In this document: piece by piece, positions 8,434 to 17,665 of the stretch | How positions within the stretch are numbered: the first letter of the stretch is position 1 | How the letters are laid out: every line of letters begins with the position of its first letter | Virus record (IMG/VR): IMGVR_UViG_3300032893_000183 | Span: 1 to 36,316 of that record | Length of the DNA: 36,316 bases | Origin: a virus | Strand: one strand, 5' to 3' | Made by a program: the position numbers and the translations under genes | The notes under the pieces: generated by a model | Told to the model about the DNA's origin: nothing | The model's input: the letters and a program-made list of their open reading frames with translations, nothing else | The model's database searches: none

Positions 8434-9078
8434 TTATGACTCCTCTTCGTCACGTTGAGTCTCAGTCGCGGACTCTTGAGCCCTGTTGAGCTTGCTCAAT
8501 CCCCCAAGGCTAGAAGACTTGCGCTTCGGAGCGCTGGCAGAAGGAGCACCCATCGGTTTGTTGAAGCTGGCCTGGCTTGCCAGGACTGCTCCAGGCAGTA
8601 GAGACTGCGTCATCGGCTGTCCAAGAAACTTGGAAAGGGCTATCTTCTTAGAATAATTGAGCTTTTGCATGTTCTTCGGCGTGGCATTCTCCATCACCTT
8701 CGTCTGCATGTCGCGGAGAAGGTCTGGATGCACAGCGTTAAGCGCTTCCATGTGGTGCATCGACAGAGTGCCGTCTTTGACATGGTCTAAGATGCCGATC
8801 GGGTTATTGATAGCGTCGTAGTAGTGCAGGAAGCTCGCCTGCTGGCTCTTGGAAGGCTGCCACTCGGCTTGGCCGGGGAACTCGACTGCTGGACGTGGGA
8901 GCTTGCTGGCCAAGAAGTTCACTGCCCTGGCTGCGATTGAGCTGATGTGCGGAGCGATGTTCGGGAGCGCGTTCGCGACGTCTTTGTGGGTCTCAGCAAG
9001 ATGATCTGAGAACTCTTGCGGAGTTTTCATAGACATCTCACGTATTTGGCTGGATTTTTTATCAAATTCGCTTTTCAT
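8434..9078 (-). CDS. Hypothetical virion-associated protein
   Basis: 214 aa, not recognised. Helical and basic at both ends. It contains VEFPGQAEWQPSKSQQASFL and a pattern of spaced His/Met residues (DGTLSMHHMEALNAVHPDLL). The C-terminal 40 residues are Ser/Lys-rich and likely disordered. The arrangement (helical core plus low-complexity tail, directly after three ejection-type proteins) suggests another minor internal virion protein. The start is uncertain: the ATG at 9078 has a weak SD, and Met15 or Met17 follow a GAGA motif. Confidence 0.75.
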   Translation of the reverse strand: MKSEFDKKSSQIREMSMKTPQEFSDHLAETHKDVANALPNIAPHISSIAARAVNFLASKLPRPAVEFPGQAEWQPSKSQQASFLHYYDAINNPIGILDHVKDGTLSMHHMEALNAVHPDLLRDMQTKVMENATPKNMQKLNYSKKIALSKFLGQPMTQSLLPGAVLASQASFNKPMGAPSASAPKRKSSSLGGLSKLNRAQESATETQRDEEES

Positions 9079-9125
9079 CTTGTACTTTCTGCACGTTTAT
9101 GAGAGCATTTATGCAGGAGGTAATC

Positions 9126-9182
9126 ATGGCAACGGTAGGCTTGATCCTGTTTGGTCTGTTCATCATCCTCATCTTCAGCTAA
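9126..9182 (+). CDS. Antisense 18-aa hydrophobic peptide with perfect Shine-Dalgarno
   Basis: The plus-strand AGGAGG at 9115-9120 lies 5 bases before an ATG that encodes MATVGLILFGLFIILIFS and then TAA. The peptide is one membrane span without charge. It fills the only sizeable gap (9079-9183) between leftward structural genes and lies antisense to the leader of 8434-9078. Size and composition resemble type I toxin or small-membrane-protein genes. No convincing plus-strand promoter is seen; a string ACTTTCTGCAC at 9084-9094 upstream is shared with the tRNA trailer element at 29296-29325. Function unknown. Confidence 0.45.
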   Translation: MATVGLILFGLFIILIFS

Positions 9183-9183
9183 A

Positions 9184-11010
9184 TCACTCTTCCTGGGCAT
9201 GTCCTGATCCAGTAAAGATCAGGCGTGCCTTCCTGTCAATCTTGTCAGTCGCGGCTTCTGCCGTCTTCGCTGCCGTCTTCACGATTTGCAGTGTCTTGTA
9301 CAAGTCATTCCCTACCATATAGTCACCGCCGCTGGTAGCGTACCGGTTCAGCGCGAGCAATGGGACCGAAAGTTCCTTTGGTAAGAACTCGAGCAAAGCC
9401 AACGAGCCGAACCCGGCCTTGTGACCCTGCTTCGCTTTCTCTAAAGCTTTCAGGACCAGAGCTTTGTTAGAGCCGCCGCCGGTTATCGCGTGCTTTCCAA
9501 CCTGCTTTATCAAGCCGTCCACGCCTTCCATGAAGGCTGCATGGTTGTTCGCGGCGATGCTATTGCGAACCGATTCTCTTATGAAGTTGTCCATCGATTC
9601 TTGCTTCAGCTTCTGGACTGGATCGCCAGCGGCCTTGAAGAACGTCTTCACTTTTGAAGGATCTATCACTTTGATGGTCTTACCAGCGGGTCCTATACGG
9701 TTCTTCATGAAGTCACGCTCGAAGTTCTTCCGGGCGTTCAAGTAGTTAGAGTACCTATCGCTGAGCCGCGAGTAGATGCCTGCTGCATCTCCCCACATGT
9801 CAGGGTTCTTAAGGTCTCCGCGAACAGCTTCGCGAACACTTCTCAAGATCTCTTGGTCAGCCTGCTGGCTTGCCGTAGGTAGCTTGTCGAACTTGATGAG
9901 GCCGCCCTTGTCCAAGTCGGTCGCAAACTTCGACATGGCATCATGAACTTCGCGTGCAGTCTGAGCATTGTTAAGCTGAGCCTCGAACTTGTCAAGGCGC
10001 TGGCTCACGACTTTGGCAGTGGCAGGGCTCAAGTTACTCTCGATCGTCGGCGCTTTGCTAGGAAGAGCATGGCCCCACTCATCGATGCGTACGGGAGCTT
10101 CCGTGGACGTGGTGATCAAGCTCTTGACTTTCTCACCGGTCTCGAGAGCGTTGCGCTGAGCGGCAGCTAATGGCATGTCTTCAAGAGCGGCGTTGAGGTG
10201 AAAGCCGCCGAGCTTATCGAACATCTCGGCTGTCTGAGTTTTCCCAGCCTTGTAGATGTTTTCAAACTGGTTGATCACCTTCGACATGAGGTCTTCAGCG
10301 CTCTCACCAGCCGCCTGATAAGCTTTGAAGATGTTGGCGACGTATCCTTCGCCGGTCGCGGCCTTGTCAGCATACTTACTCAGAGCATCAATCGCTTCAG
10401 TGACCTTCGATGCTCCGGCTCCAGCAGCTTCGATGAGGCCAGCCCCACCACCGCCTAAGAGTGCACCGATGCCAGCACTGGCCGCGATCTTTCCTGCGTC
10501 CAAAGCTTTGTCTTGACTCCAGTCATCAGTCGCCTGGTTGATGCCGCCGAACAAGGCACCTTCGACCGCAGCTCCTGCAACTTTAGCGAGGCGTCCACCA
10601 CCGAGAGCGGCTTCTGCTGCGCGTCCAACCATCTGGATACCCTTGACGGGAGCCAGAAATTCTTCAGGACCGAGTAGTCCAACGAGTGCGCCGCCGACGT
10701 TTGATGCCGTAGCAACTGCTGGATTCTCTTCTTCTCTAGCCGCGATAGCTTCTGGAGTACTGATCGGTGGTATACCAAGTGCTGGTATACCCTTGGTCTC
10801 AGCGACCTTGGATAAGCCAAGCGTGAGTCCGCTCAAGCCTTGCTCTGCTGCAGTCTTTGCCATCTCAGTAGGCGTGCCGTAGTCTTTGACCGCGTCAACG
10901 CCGGAGAAGTCGTACTGATCCCCTGACTGCGTAGGATGAGAAGCTGGCTGTGCCGGAGCTGCTGGCGCCTGTGACAGCGCGTCAACTCCAGAGAAGTCGA
11001 AGTCTGCCAT
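9184..11010 (-). CDS. Ejection-type internal virion protein
   Basis: 608 aa. The N-terminus has two copies of DFSGVDA (residues 5-11 and 34-40), a motif I associate with N-termini of phage virion/ejection proteins. Residues 55-200 are Ala/Gly-rich with several hydrophobic stretches (GALVGLLGPEEFLAPVKGIQ, GIGALLGGGGAGLIEAAGAG) that could insert in membrane. The remainder is helical and charged. Large, Ala-rich, partly hydrophobic proteins in a run of three after the tail hub are typical of podoviral DNA-ejection proteins that leave the capsid and help DNA cross the envelope. Starts one base after the preceding gene's stop. Confidence 0.7.
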   Translation of the reverse strand: MADFDFSGVDALSQAPAAPAQPASHPTQSGDQYDFSGVDAVKDYGTPTEMAKTAAEQGLSGLTLGLSKVAETKGIPALGIPPISTPEAIAAREEENPAVATASNVGGALVGLLGPEEFLAPVKGIQMVGRAAEAALGGGRLAKVAGAAVEGALFGGINQATDDWSQDKALDAGKIAASAGIGALLGGGGAGLIEAAGAGASKVTEAIDALSKYADKAATGEGYVANIFKAYQAAGESAEDLMSKVINQFENIYKAGKTQTAEMFDKLGGFHLNAALEDMPLAAAQRNALETGEKVKSLITTSTEAPVRIDEWGHALPSKAPTIESNLSPATAKVVSQRLDKFEAQLNNAQTAREVHDAMSKFATDLDKGGLIKFDKLPTASQQADQEILRSVREAVRGDLKNPDMWGDAAGIYSRLSDRYSNYLNARKNFERDFMKNRIGPAGKTIKVIDPSKVKTFFKAAGDPVQKLKQESMDNFIRESVRNSIAANNHAAFMEGVDGLIKQVGKHAITGGGSNKALVLKALEKAKQGHKAGFGSLALLEFLPKELSVPLLALNRYATSGGDYMVGNDLYKTLQIVKTAAKTAEAATDKIDRKARLIFTGSGHAQEE

Positions 11011-12738
11011 CTATATCTTTCCGGCCTTCTTGAGGATCTGAAGGGCTTGGTTTGGATCTTTGACTTGTGGGTTCTGCTTCATAAAGATCTGGACCTTCTG
11101 CTGAACCGCGTTGCTTACTCTCGGAAGGGGAGAAGTCTCTTTTGTAGATGGATACTTGTCCAGGTCCACGCCTATTGACTTAGAGATCGGCGCAGCCTTC
11201 TCAGACGTGATCCAGTCTTGGAGAGCTTGACGCTTTGCTGCAATCTTTCCAGAGCTGTCGCCAAATCGGGGCACGACGTTGTTAAACGTCTCATCCATCG
11301 CGGCCTGACGAACAGTTCCGTCGATGTTCTTGAAGTTTGGCAGAAGAAGTTGCTTCAGCGCCATCTGACCGGCGTTTTCTGTGCCAGGGATGTAGTCAGT
11401 CAAGTGCTGCTTCGTAGCTTCGTCGAAGGCCGCGAAGATCTTAGGCTCGTTCGTAGAGATGTTCTCGCGGTCTTTGACTTCTTTTAATGCTCCAGCGGTC
11501 TGCTCGGGCGTAGACAGTCCAAACTTCTGAAGCATGCCGATGTGAGTGGCCGGGTCCATAGCTTCCTGAGTCGGACCTTGCATCAAGGACAGCTTGAAGT
11601 TGTTCATGGCGATCTGCTGATCGATCTGCGCGTTGAGTCGCTGAGCGTTTGCCTTGGCGATCGGGCCTTGGAACTGAGCGGCAGCGGACATGAGCTGGTA
11701 CTTGAGGCCAGTGTACAACTGGTTCTGAGTGGCAAGGTTGGCTGCCATGTCAGTACCAAGCATCTCGCGGTTCATCGTCCACAAGTTGTGTGCTTTCCCT
11801 TGCTCGTTCTTCTGCGCCATGATGTCGCGGTCTACCGCAGCCTGCATGATGCCGATCGCGGGGTTCGCTTGGTGAGTGAACGGAGTCGACATGCCGCCCA
11901 AGAATAGTCCGATGCCAGCAGCGATCTTGCTGCCGGTTGATGCGTTGTGCCAGAACTGATTCGGCTCGATCTTCTTATCAGCGTATGCTTGGAACAGATC
12001 CATGTTTTTCTGACGATTCGCGTCAACAAGCTCTTGCTGGGTCGGCATGGCGTCGATCTTGTCTTGGATAGCTTGGATCGACTTCTGCTCTAAAGCGCCT
12101 TGTCCGCTGACAGCGTTAGCGCCTGCAAGGTTTGCAGCCTTCTCTGCCTCCATAGCCTTGTTGATGTCCATCGCGTTGAGCGCTGTCCTGTCGGGAGCGG
12201 CTGGAGCTTGAGGAGCCGCCTGCGATGGCGCTGCGGGAGCAGGAGCGGCTGGGGCTGCAGGGGCAAGTGACTTCATCAAGTTCGCTTGCTGCTCAGCCTT
12301 CTGAGCTTGAGCCATAACGTAAGGATCGTTCGGAGGAAGCGCGGGCTGAGTTGGAGCAACGTACTTCTGAACAGCCTGTGCTTGCTCTGGAGAAAGGGCG
12401 AACGGGCTCGCTGCCGGAGTTGAAGCTGGGCTACGATCGGGCTGCGATGCGTCGATGTTGATGTTGATCGGCTGCTGCGAAGGATTGTCTACCTGCGTCT
12501 CGTCATCTTCAAGAGCTGGCTGGTTTGCGATCTCTTCGTCGCTCATGTTGGACGTATCGCGCACGGTTTGACCGCCGTCTTTCATCTTAACGGGGCCGCC
12601 GCATGCGAGCTTCTTGATCATCGCGTGAGCTTTGTCAGACAGACCTTCCTTAGAGACAGACATGTGCCTGCCGTTCGGATGCTGAACGTGGTAGCTCTTA
12701 TCATCTTCGTGTATGAGCTTGAAGTTCTTCAGGTCCAT
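11011..12738 (-). CDS. Ejection-type internal virion protein with N-terminal GG motif
   Basis: 575 aa. Residues 1-50 form a small domain (FKLIHEDDKSYHVQHPNGRH...) ending LACGGPVKMKDGGQTV, the recurrent A-x-G-G-hydrophobic motif. Residues 60-200 are Pro/Ala/Gln-rich and disordered, with a PAAPAPAAP linker. Residues 210-575 are helical, with one hydrophobic segment (IAAGIGLFLGGM, about 275-290) that could act in membrane. Predicted to be carried inside the capsid; no enzyme motif is seen. The ATG overlaps the previous stop by one base. Confidence 0.7.
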   Translation of the reverse strand: MDLKNFKLIHEDDKSYHVQHPNGRHMSVSKEGLSDKAHAMIKKLACGGPVKMKDGGQTVRDTSNMSDEEIANQPALEDDETQVDNPSQQPININIDASQPDRSPASTPAASPFALSPEQAQAVQKYVAPTQPALPPNDPYVMAQAQKAEQQANLMKSLAPAAPAAPAPAAPSQAAPQAPAAPDRTALNAMDINKAMEAEKAANLAGANAVSGQGALEQKSIQAIQDKIDAMPTQQELVDANRQKNMDLFQAYADKKIEPNQFWHNASTGSKIAAGIGLFLGGMSTPFTHQANPAIGIMQAAVDRDIMAQKNEQGKAHNLWTMNREMLGTDMAANLATQNQLYTGLKYQLMSAAAQFQGPIAKANAQRLNAQIDQQIAMNNFKLSLMQGPTQEAMDPATHIGMLQKFGLSTPEQTAGALKEVKDRENISTNEPKIFAAFDEATKQHLTDYIPGTENAGQMALKQLLLPNFKNIDGTVRQAAMDETFNNVVPRFGDSSGKIAAKRQALQDWITSEKAAPISKSIGVDLDKYPSTKETSPLPRVSNAVQQKVQIFMKQNPQVKDPNQALQILKKAGKI

Positions 12739-14546
12739 TAGGCTTTCCTCTTCCTACTCAGTATAGCAGACTTCAGCGCCGACTGGAAGTCGTTAGACTC
12801 CCGGCTCTGAGACTTGCTGTGATGCTTGGCGATGACGTCTTCGACGAACTTCTTCGCCGCTTCGCCTGGATCAGCAGCATGCACGACGTGCAGGGGCAGC
12901 ATGATCTCGCCGGGACTTGCCAAGACTTTTACCTTGTCTTTGCTGTAACTGTCCTGCTTCGGATTTCCAGTCTCTTTGCCGGGGATCTTGCCGCCCGGCA
13001 TCATTCCAAGCCATCCACCCTTGGCCGCAGTCATCATCTCGCCGGTATCTTCACCGGTCGGAGACGAGAAGTACTGATCGCCAGGATTGCCGTTATCGCC
13101 GCCGCCAGCCAGTTCACCGCCGAGTTCCCACGGCTGAGCTTCGCCCACGGACTCAGTATCGCCCGGCTTCTTCTTGTCGTCGCTCTTACCCCATCCAGCG
13201 TTCTGGAAAGCGGGCAGGTTGACTGCCGATCCGCCGCCAGGCCCAGCCGAAGCTGTGCTTGCCATCGGGTTCCATGAACCAGTGAAGTCCATCTGACCAC
13301 CGGCTGCCATCTTCTTGACGTATCCGCCCTTGGCCATAGCCGCAAGCGCTGCGATACCAGCCATACCGCCTCCACCGCCGCCTCCGCCAGAACCGCCCGA
13401 AGGCTTCATGGCGTCTGCGAAGTTGGTTTGATCAGCAGGCAAGCTTACGGATGCTCCACCGCCGGGACCATTCGAGGCCGAACTGGGAGATGGGCTAAAG
13501 CCGCCCGTATAGCTCGAAGGCTGCGGTGCAGACTCATCTGAGTTGAGAGTAGTTTCTTCTGGAGCCGACGACTTATCTTCTCCTGAGTCATCAGCGACCT
13601 CACCACCTTCAGCGTAGCGCTTTGGATGATAGATGCTGGCGACATGCCTGATGTGATCGGGCATGTCTCTGCCAACCATACCGCCCTTGGCGAACATGGA
13701 CGCGATGCTGGACACTGCAGACGAAGCGCCACTCAAGATACCGCCGAAGATGTTTCCGGCCATGTTCTGGTTGGCTGCAGACGTCGCGGCGTTGACGTTG
13801 TTCATGTTCTCTTGCATTCCAACCTGAGCGTTGTTGAACGACGTGTTGGCATTCTGCAGGATGTTCTGCTCGTTCTGTTGCTGCTGGTTGAGAGTATTGG
13901 TCGTCTGACCAGACTCCGCGATCATAGCTTCTTGCTGAGCCTGTTCTTGCTGCTGTGCGGCAAGCTGCTGCTGTGCCTGCATCGTGGCTTCTTGGCCAAC
14001 GGCTTGCTGCTGCGTGGCTGCGCCCTGCTGTCCGACAGCTCGGGCGATCCCGCCGACGTTAGTACCGGCACCGCGCTGACCGGCCATGAGAGCTGCGGTC
14101 TGAGCGATGTTGTTGGCCGTGTTCTGGTTCAGTGCGGCTTGGGCCGGGTTTGGACCTTTACCCTGAGCTTCTGCAGTTAGGGCTGCGAGGAGATCTTGTT
14201 GGCTCGATGCGGCTTGTGTTCCACCCGGCTGAAGAGCGTTTGCCAGCGCTTGCTCTTGAGACATCGCGCCCTGGACGCCAGTGTATGCCTGGTTAAGTTG
14301 CGCTGCGTTAGTACCAGCCTGCGTATTCGCGGCTCCAGCTTGGAAGTTGTTGTTCAAGCCGATGGCACCGCCGATGGTGCCTAAGATGCCGGTGTTGGGA
14401 TTGGTGCTGGACTGGACCGTGGACGTGCCTGCACCACCAAGAGTGGTGCCGGGAGCAGTGACTGATCCGCCGTCAGCAAGATGCTGCATGTCGTCATGGT
14501 GGATCTCTACGTCGCCGTGTCGATTGATCTTTATCTTACGTGCCAT
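12738..14546 (-). CDS. Gln/Gly-rich virion protein with six GG motifs
   Basis: 602 aa. Residues 30-260 are Gln/Asn/Ala-rich with long helical repeats (QEATMQAQQQLAAQQQEQAQ). A hydrophobic piece at about 265-285 (GNIFGGILSGASSAVSSIAS) follows. The rest alternates Gly/Ser/Pro linkers with six copies of the motif A-[DKEA]-GG-hydrophobic: LADGGSV near residue 25, then AKGGMV, AEGGEV, AKGGYV, AAGGQM and AAKGGWL. The C-terminal 90 residues (KDKVKVLASPGEIMLPLHVV...) look folded. First of three ejection-type proteins. No catalytic signature is seen. Confidence 0.7.
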   Translation of the reverse strand: MARKIKINRHGDVEIHHDDMQHLADGGSVTAPGTTLGGAGTSTVQSSTNPNTGILGTIGGAIGLNNNFQAGAANTQAGTNAAQLNQAYTGVQGAMSQEQALANALQPGGTQAASSQQDLLAALTAEAQGKGPNPAQAALNQNTANNIAQTAALMAGQRGAGTNVGGIARAVGQQGAATQQQAVGQEATMQAQQQLAAQQQEQAQQEAMIAESGQTTNTLNQQQQNEQNILQNANTSFNNAQVGMQENMNNVNAATSAANQNMAGNIFGGILSGASSAVSSIASMFAKGGMVGRDMPDHIRHVASIYHPKRYAEGGEVADDSGEDKSSAPEETTLNSDESAPQPSSYTGGFSPSPSSASNGPGGGASVSLPADQTNFADAMKPSGGSGGGGGGGGMAGIAALAAMAKGGYVKKMAAGGQMDFTGSWNPMASTASAGPGGGSAVNLPAFQNAGWGKSDDKKKPGDTESVGEAQPWELGGELAGGGDNGNPGDQYFSSPTGEDTGEMMTAAKGGWLGMMPGGKIPGKETGNPKQDSYSKDKVKVLASPGEIMLPLHVVHAADPGEAAKKFVEDVIAKHHSKSQSRESNDFQSALKSAILSRKRKA

Positions 14547-14579
14547 GAGTATTGTATCCTCTTATGAGTAGAATGTGCA

Positions 14580-17500
14580 TCAGCCAGCACTGTTGATGGC
14601 CCGGATAGGACGGAAGCCCTTCTTGAGTCCTACCTTACAGTTTATGCCCGACATCGTAAAGCCAGCGCCGGGCTGACCCGCGAACACCGGGTTGAAGATC
14701 TCTTGAAGGCTGATCTGAAAGCTTTGACAGGTCTGCTGCGTTGTATGAACTCGCCACTGCTCGAGGTTACCGGGACCGCCGAACGGTGTCGTCTGTCCGA
14801 ACAGTTGATCGCTGCCAAACACAGGCGTGAGGTTGTTCGGAGAGATGAGCACTTGCTGAGTGTTGGGTCCGTAGTCGTACGCCACGTTCATCAGGAGGAA
14901 GTGTGGGCTTACGTAGTTGCCAAGGAGCAGGAAGTCGTAGAACCGCTCGTACCCCTGTAGGCCAGCCATGTTGAACCACGACGTCGTGAACGAGATGAGC
15001 ACCGGGTTTGGGCCATCGGCATATAGCCCCGGAGTCTCTTGCAAGATCTGGCCGGACGGGTTCAAGTACGTGTGTAGCCCTTGGTAAATGCAAGACGAGA
15101 TCGCGTTGACGTTCTTGAAAGTTCCCCACTGCTTGTAGAAGTAGTCGTACATCAGCGCGTAGTTGTTGTCCAGCGTGAAGCGAACTTGGTTGGTAGCGGG
15201 CACGGCCAAGACTGACGTCACCGTCTGCGAGTTGAAGCCTTCTACCTCAGCTCCGATGTAGGTCGTGGAAAGGTCTCGGCCAAGTAACCAGATACCCTTG
15301 TCTGACTGGAACATCAGTCCAGCCGGTGTGAGGACGATCGATGCTGGGTTGTCGGTACCGACCGTTGATGTCACGAAGATGGCTTGGCTGTACTGGTTGT
15401 TGGCGTTTGTGTTGTCCGGCCCTGTTCCGTTGATGTAGTAGATCGCATCCTTCTTGAAGATGACGAGCTTGTCGTCCATCGGATAGATGGCTGTCATGGG
15501 ACCGGTCGATCCTTGAGCACCTGTCGTTGGAGCCACGTACAGAGTAAACTCCGACGCGTACTCGACCGGAGTGTTCTCGATGACCTGCTTTGAGAAGCCA
15601 AGCAGGTTCCTGTCTTCTGCGAACACGAACCATGAACGATCGTCGAACAGTGCTCTGGCTATGGAGCCAGGAGCTGCGATGTTAGCTACGACACCGCCCG
15701 TCGTGTAGATAAGATCGTTACCGATGATCGAAGCATCTGCCAGAGTATCGATGTAGGCCACTGAGTCAGAAGTAGGATCGTTCAGCGTTGGGCTGGTGAT
15801 GCTGGTGACGCGGTAGTAGCCAGGCTGAGCAACGCTCCAGCGATAAATCACGATGCGGATCTTGTTGGTCGTCTTGTACGTCAGTCGCGCATACGGGATG
15901 TTGACCATGATCGAGCCAGACGATCCGCTGCCAGTCGTGGTAACTGCGACAGGGACAGACGGAGCTGATCGATGGATGATTCCTTGTCCATCAGTCCACT
16001 CGTAGCAGACTTGGTAGTAGTAGGCGTTCGTGTTCGTAGACCCGTCCGGCTGAGCATGTATGCTGCCGCCACTCGTCGACCACACTGCCGTGATGTCCTC
16101 AGGCCATACGTGGAAGCCATGCTCGACTGGCTTTACGCCATCGTACATCCACTCAAAGCCAGCGCCAAGCTGCAAGCTCGAGCCGATCTCAGACGTGTAG
16201 ATTGGATTGCTCAGGGTGAAGGATGCCAAGTTGATGCCGGACTGAGAGAAGATAGGACTGGGGCTCGGAGTAAGACCGGCGTTGTTCACAGTCCCTTGCG
16301 TATTCACTGCAGCTAAGAGGTCCTTGAAGAGGTAGCCGACTTGGAGAACCGGCTGTGAGGTCGTGCCAGAGGTGATGATCTGTGGCAAGATCTGGTTGAT
16401 CGCGTATCCGCCGCCGTTTGAGTAGGCAATCTTGGACAGTACGTTACCAGACCCATCGATCAAGAAGTAAGTTGGTTGATATGCCTGTCCATATGTCGCG
16501 AGCATGTAGTTCTTGCCAGTTGCAGCGAGGTAGATCGCCTTGGAAGCCAAGCCAACGCCACGCAAGATGACGGCGGGTATACCTGCTGTTCCAGTTGTGC
16601 CAGATAGCGTCAAAGTGTTGGCCTTGATGTAGTCACTCTTCGCGTTTGGCGAGTATGAGTACGTATTGGCGATCTCTGCGTACACGCTCAAGACGTTGTT
16701 ATTCACGGCACTGGTTAGCTCGTTCAAGGTCACTGAACTCATGACCGTAGTCGCAGTCATGATCGATGCGAGAGTTTGGCTATAAGCGACTGCTTTCACT
16801 ATCGTGCCTGACGCAGTGTAGTAAGTGAGCCAAAAGTTGTTGGTCACGTAGTCGTATGCAGTTGAGATCAGGTCTGCCGAAGTCGACGATATGACAGTCG
16901 CAGAGCTTACGTTCAAGCTCGAGTCCATCGTCACGATGCGGATAGCACCGCCGCCGTCAGAACCGTTCCAAGCTAGGTAGAGGATGTCAGGTGTAAGATT
17001 GGCGACTATGCCATCGTACGCAGCACTGATGCTTGAGATCTGAGTTGAGATGGTGACAGGCGATCTGGCATTGGCCGGAGCAGCGATCGGGAGAGCGATG
17101 TACCGCAGCGTATGAGTAGAAGCGACTGTGGCCGTGTACGTGATGATGAAGTAGTTGCTGAGTGCAAAGACTCTCGGCATCGTTGCTGACACGTCAGTTG
17201 CAGTCGTGATCGATACAGTAGGCACGATGGCTTGACCAGTAGTCGGATCAGACACTTGATAGTAAGAGTTGCCATTCGAGTCAAGCCACACCGTACAAGC
17301 AAGACCGTTATCAGCGATCGCGATGTCTACGGTCGTCTGCGACGTGGCAGCTCTAACCATAGACTGAGTATCGACGATGAGTGGCTGGATGAATCCAGAG
17401 TTGACGAACGATCCAGTCTCTTGTGAGTAGGCATCTAGCGTATCGCTGATCGAGATCAAGTTCTCTGCGAAGGTCGTGATCGTGGAGGCATTTGAGATCG

Positions 17501-17663
17501 TCGCTATGTCGTCAAAGCCGTTACGCTTCTGAAGCAGTCCACCCTTAGTGAAGATCGTGTTCACAAGCGCAAGAAACTTTCCAGGCATGACCTGGTAAGG
17601 ATCTGTCTTCAGATCGAGACCTTGCGCGAAGTTGATGGGGATAGACTGTTTGTTAAGCGCCAT
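14580..17663 (-). CDS. Tail hub / packaged-DNA stabilisation protein (P22 gp10-like)
   Basis: 1027 aa, the largest protein. The N-terminus PINFAQGLDLKTDPYQVMPG followed by LQKRNGFD is the hallmark start of podoviral stabilisation/tail-hub proteins. The body is almost entirely beta (repeated YYQV, VAYS, TYSY stretches), which suits beta-propeller domains. A section near 680-800 (DDRSWFVFAEDRNLLGFSKQ, YPMDDKLVIFKKDAIYYING) is conserved in this family. It would sit below the adaptor ring, seal DNA in the head and anchor fibres. Longer than P22 gp10 (about 470 aa), so it carries extra domains. The 33-bp spacer after it (14547-14579) includes a CATAAGAGGATA motif. Confidence 0.8.
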   Translation of the reverse strand: MALNKQSIPINFAQGLDLKTDPYQVMPGKFLALVNTIFTKGGLLQKRNGFDDIATISNASTITTFAENLISISDTLDAYSQETGSFVNSGFIQPLIVDTQSMVRAATSQTTVDIAIADNGLACTVWLDSNGNSYYQVSDPTTGQAIVPTVSITTATDVSATMPRVFALSNYFIITYTATVASTHTLRYIALPIAAPANARSPVTISTQISSISAAYDGIVANLTPDILYLAWNGSDGGGAIRIVTMDSSLNVSSATVISSTSADLISTAYDYVTNNFWLTYYTASGTIVKAVAYSQTLASIMTATTVMSSVTLNELTSAVNNNVLSVYAEIANTYSYSPNAKSDYIKANTLTLSGTTGTAGIPAVILRGVGLASKAIYLAATGKNYMLATYGQAYQPTYFLIDGSGNVLSKIAYSNGGGYAINQILPQIITSGTTSQPVLQVGYLFKDLLAAVNTQGTVNNAGLTPSPSPIFSQSGINLASFTLSNPIYTSEIGSSLQLGAGFEWMYDGVKPVEHGFHVWPEDITAVWSTSGGSIHAQPDGSTNTNAYYYQVCYEWTDGQGIIHRSAPSVPVAVTTTGSGSSGSIMVNIPYARLTYKTTNKIRIVIYRWSVAQPGYYRVTSITSPTLNDPTSDSVAYIDTLADASIIGNDLIYTTGGVVANIAAPGSIARALFDDRSWFVFAEDRNLLGFSKQVIENTPVEYASEFTLYVAPTTGAQGSTGPMTAIYPMDDKLVIFKKDAIYYINGTGPDNTNANNQYSQAIFVTSTVGTDNPASIVLTPAGLMFQSDKGIWLLGRDLSTTYIGAEVEGFNSQTVTSVLAVPATNQVRFTLDNNYALMYDYFYKQWGTFKNVNAISSCIYQGLHTYLNPSGQILQETPGLYADGPNPVLISFTTSWFNMAGLQGYERFYDFLLLGNYVSPHFLLMNVAYDYGPNTQQVLISPNNLTPVFGSDQLFGQTTPFGGPGNLEQWRVHTTQQTCQSFQISLQEIFNPVFAGQPGAGFTMSGINCKVGLKKGFRPIRAINSAG

Positions 17664-17665
17664 TT

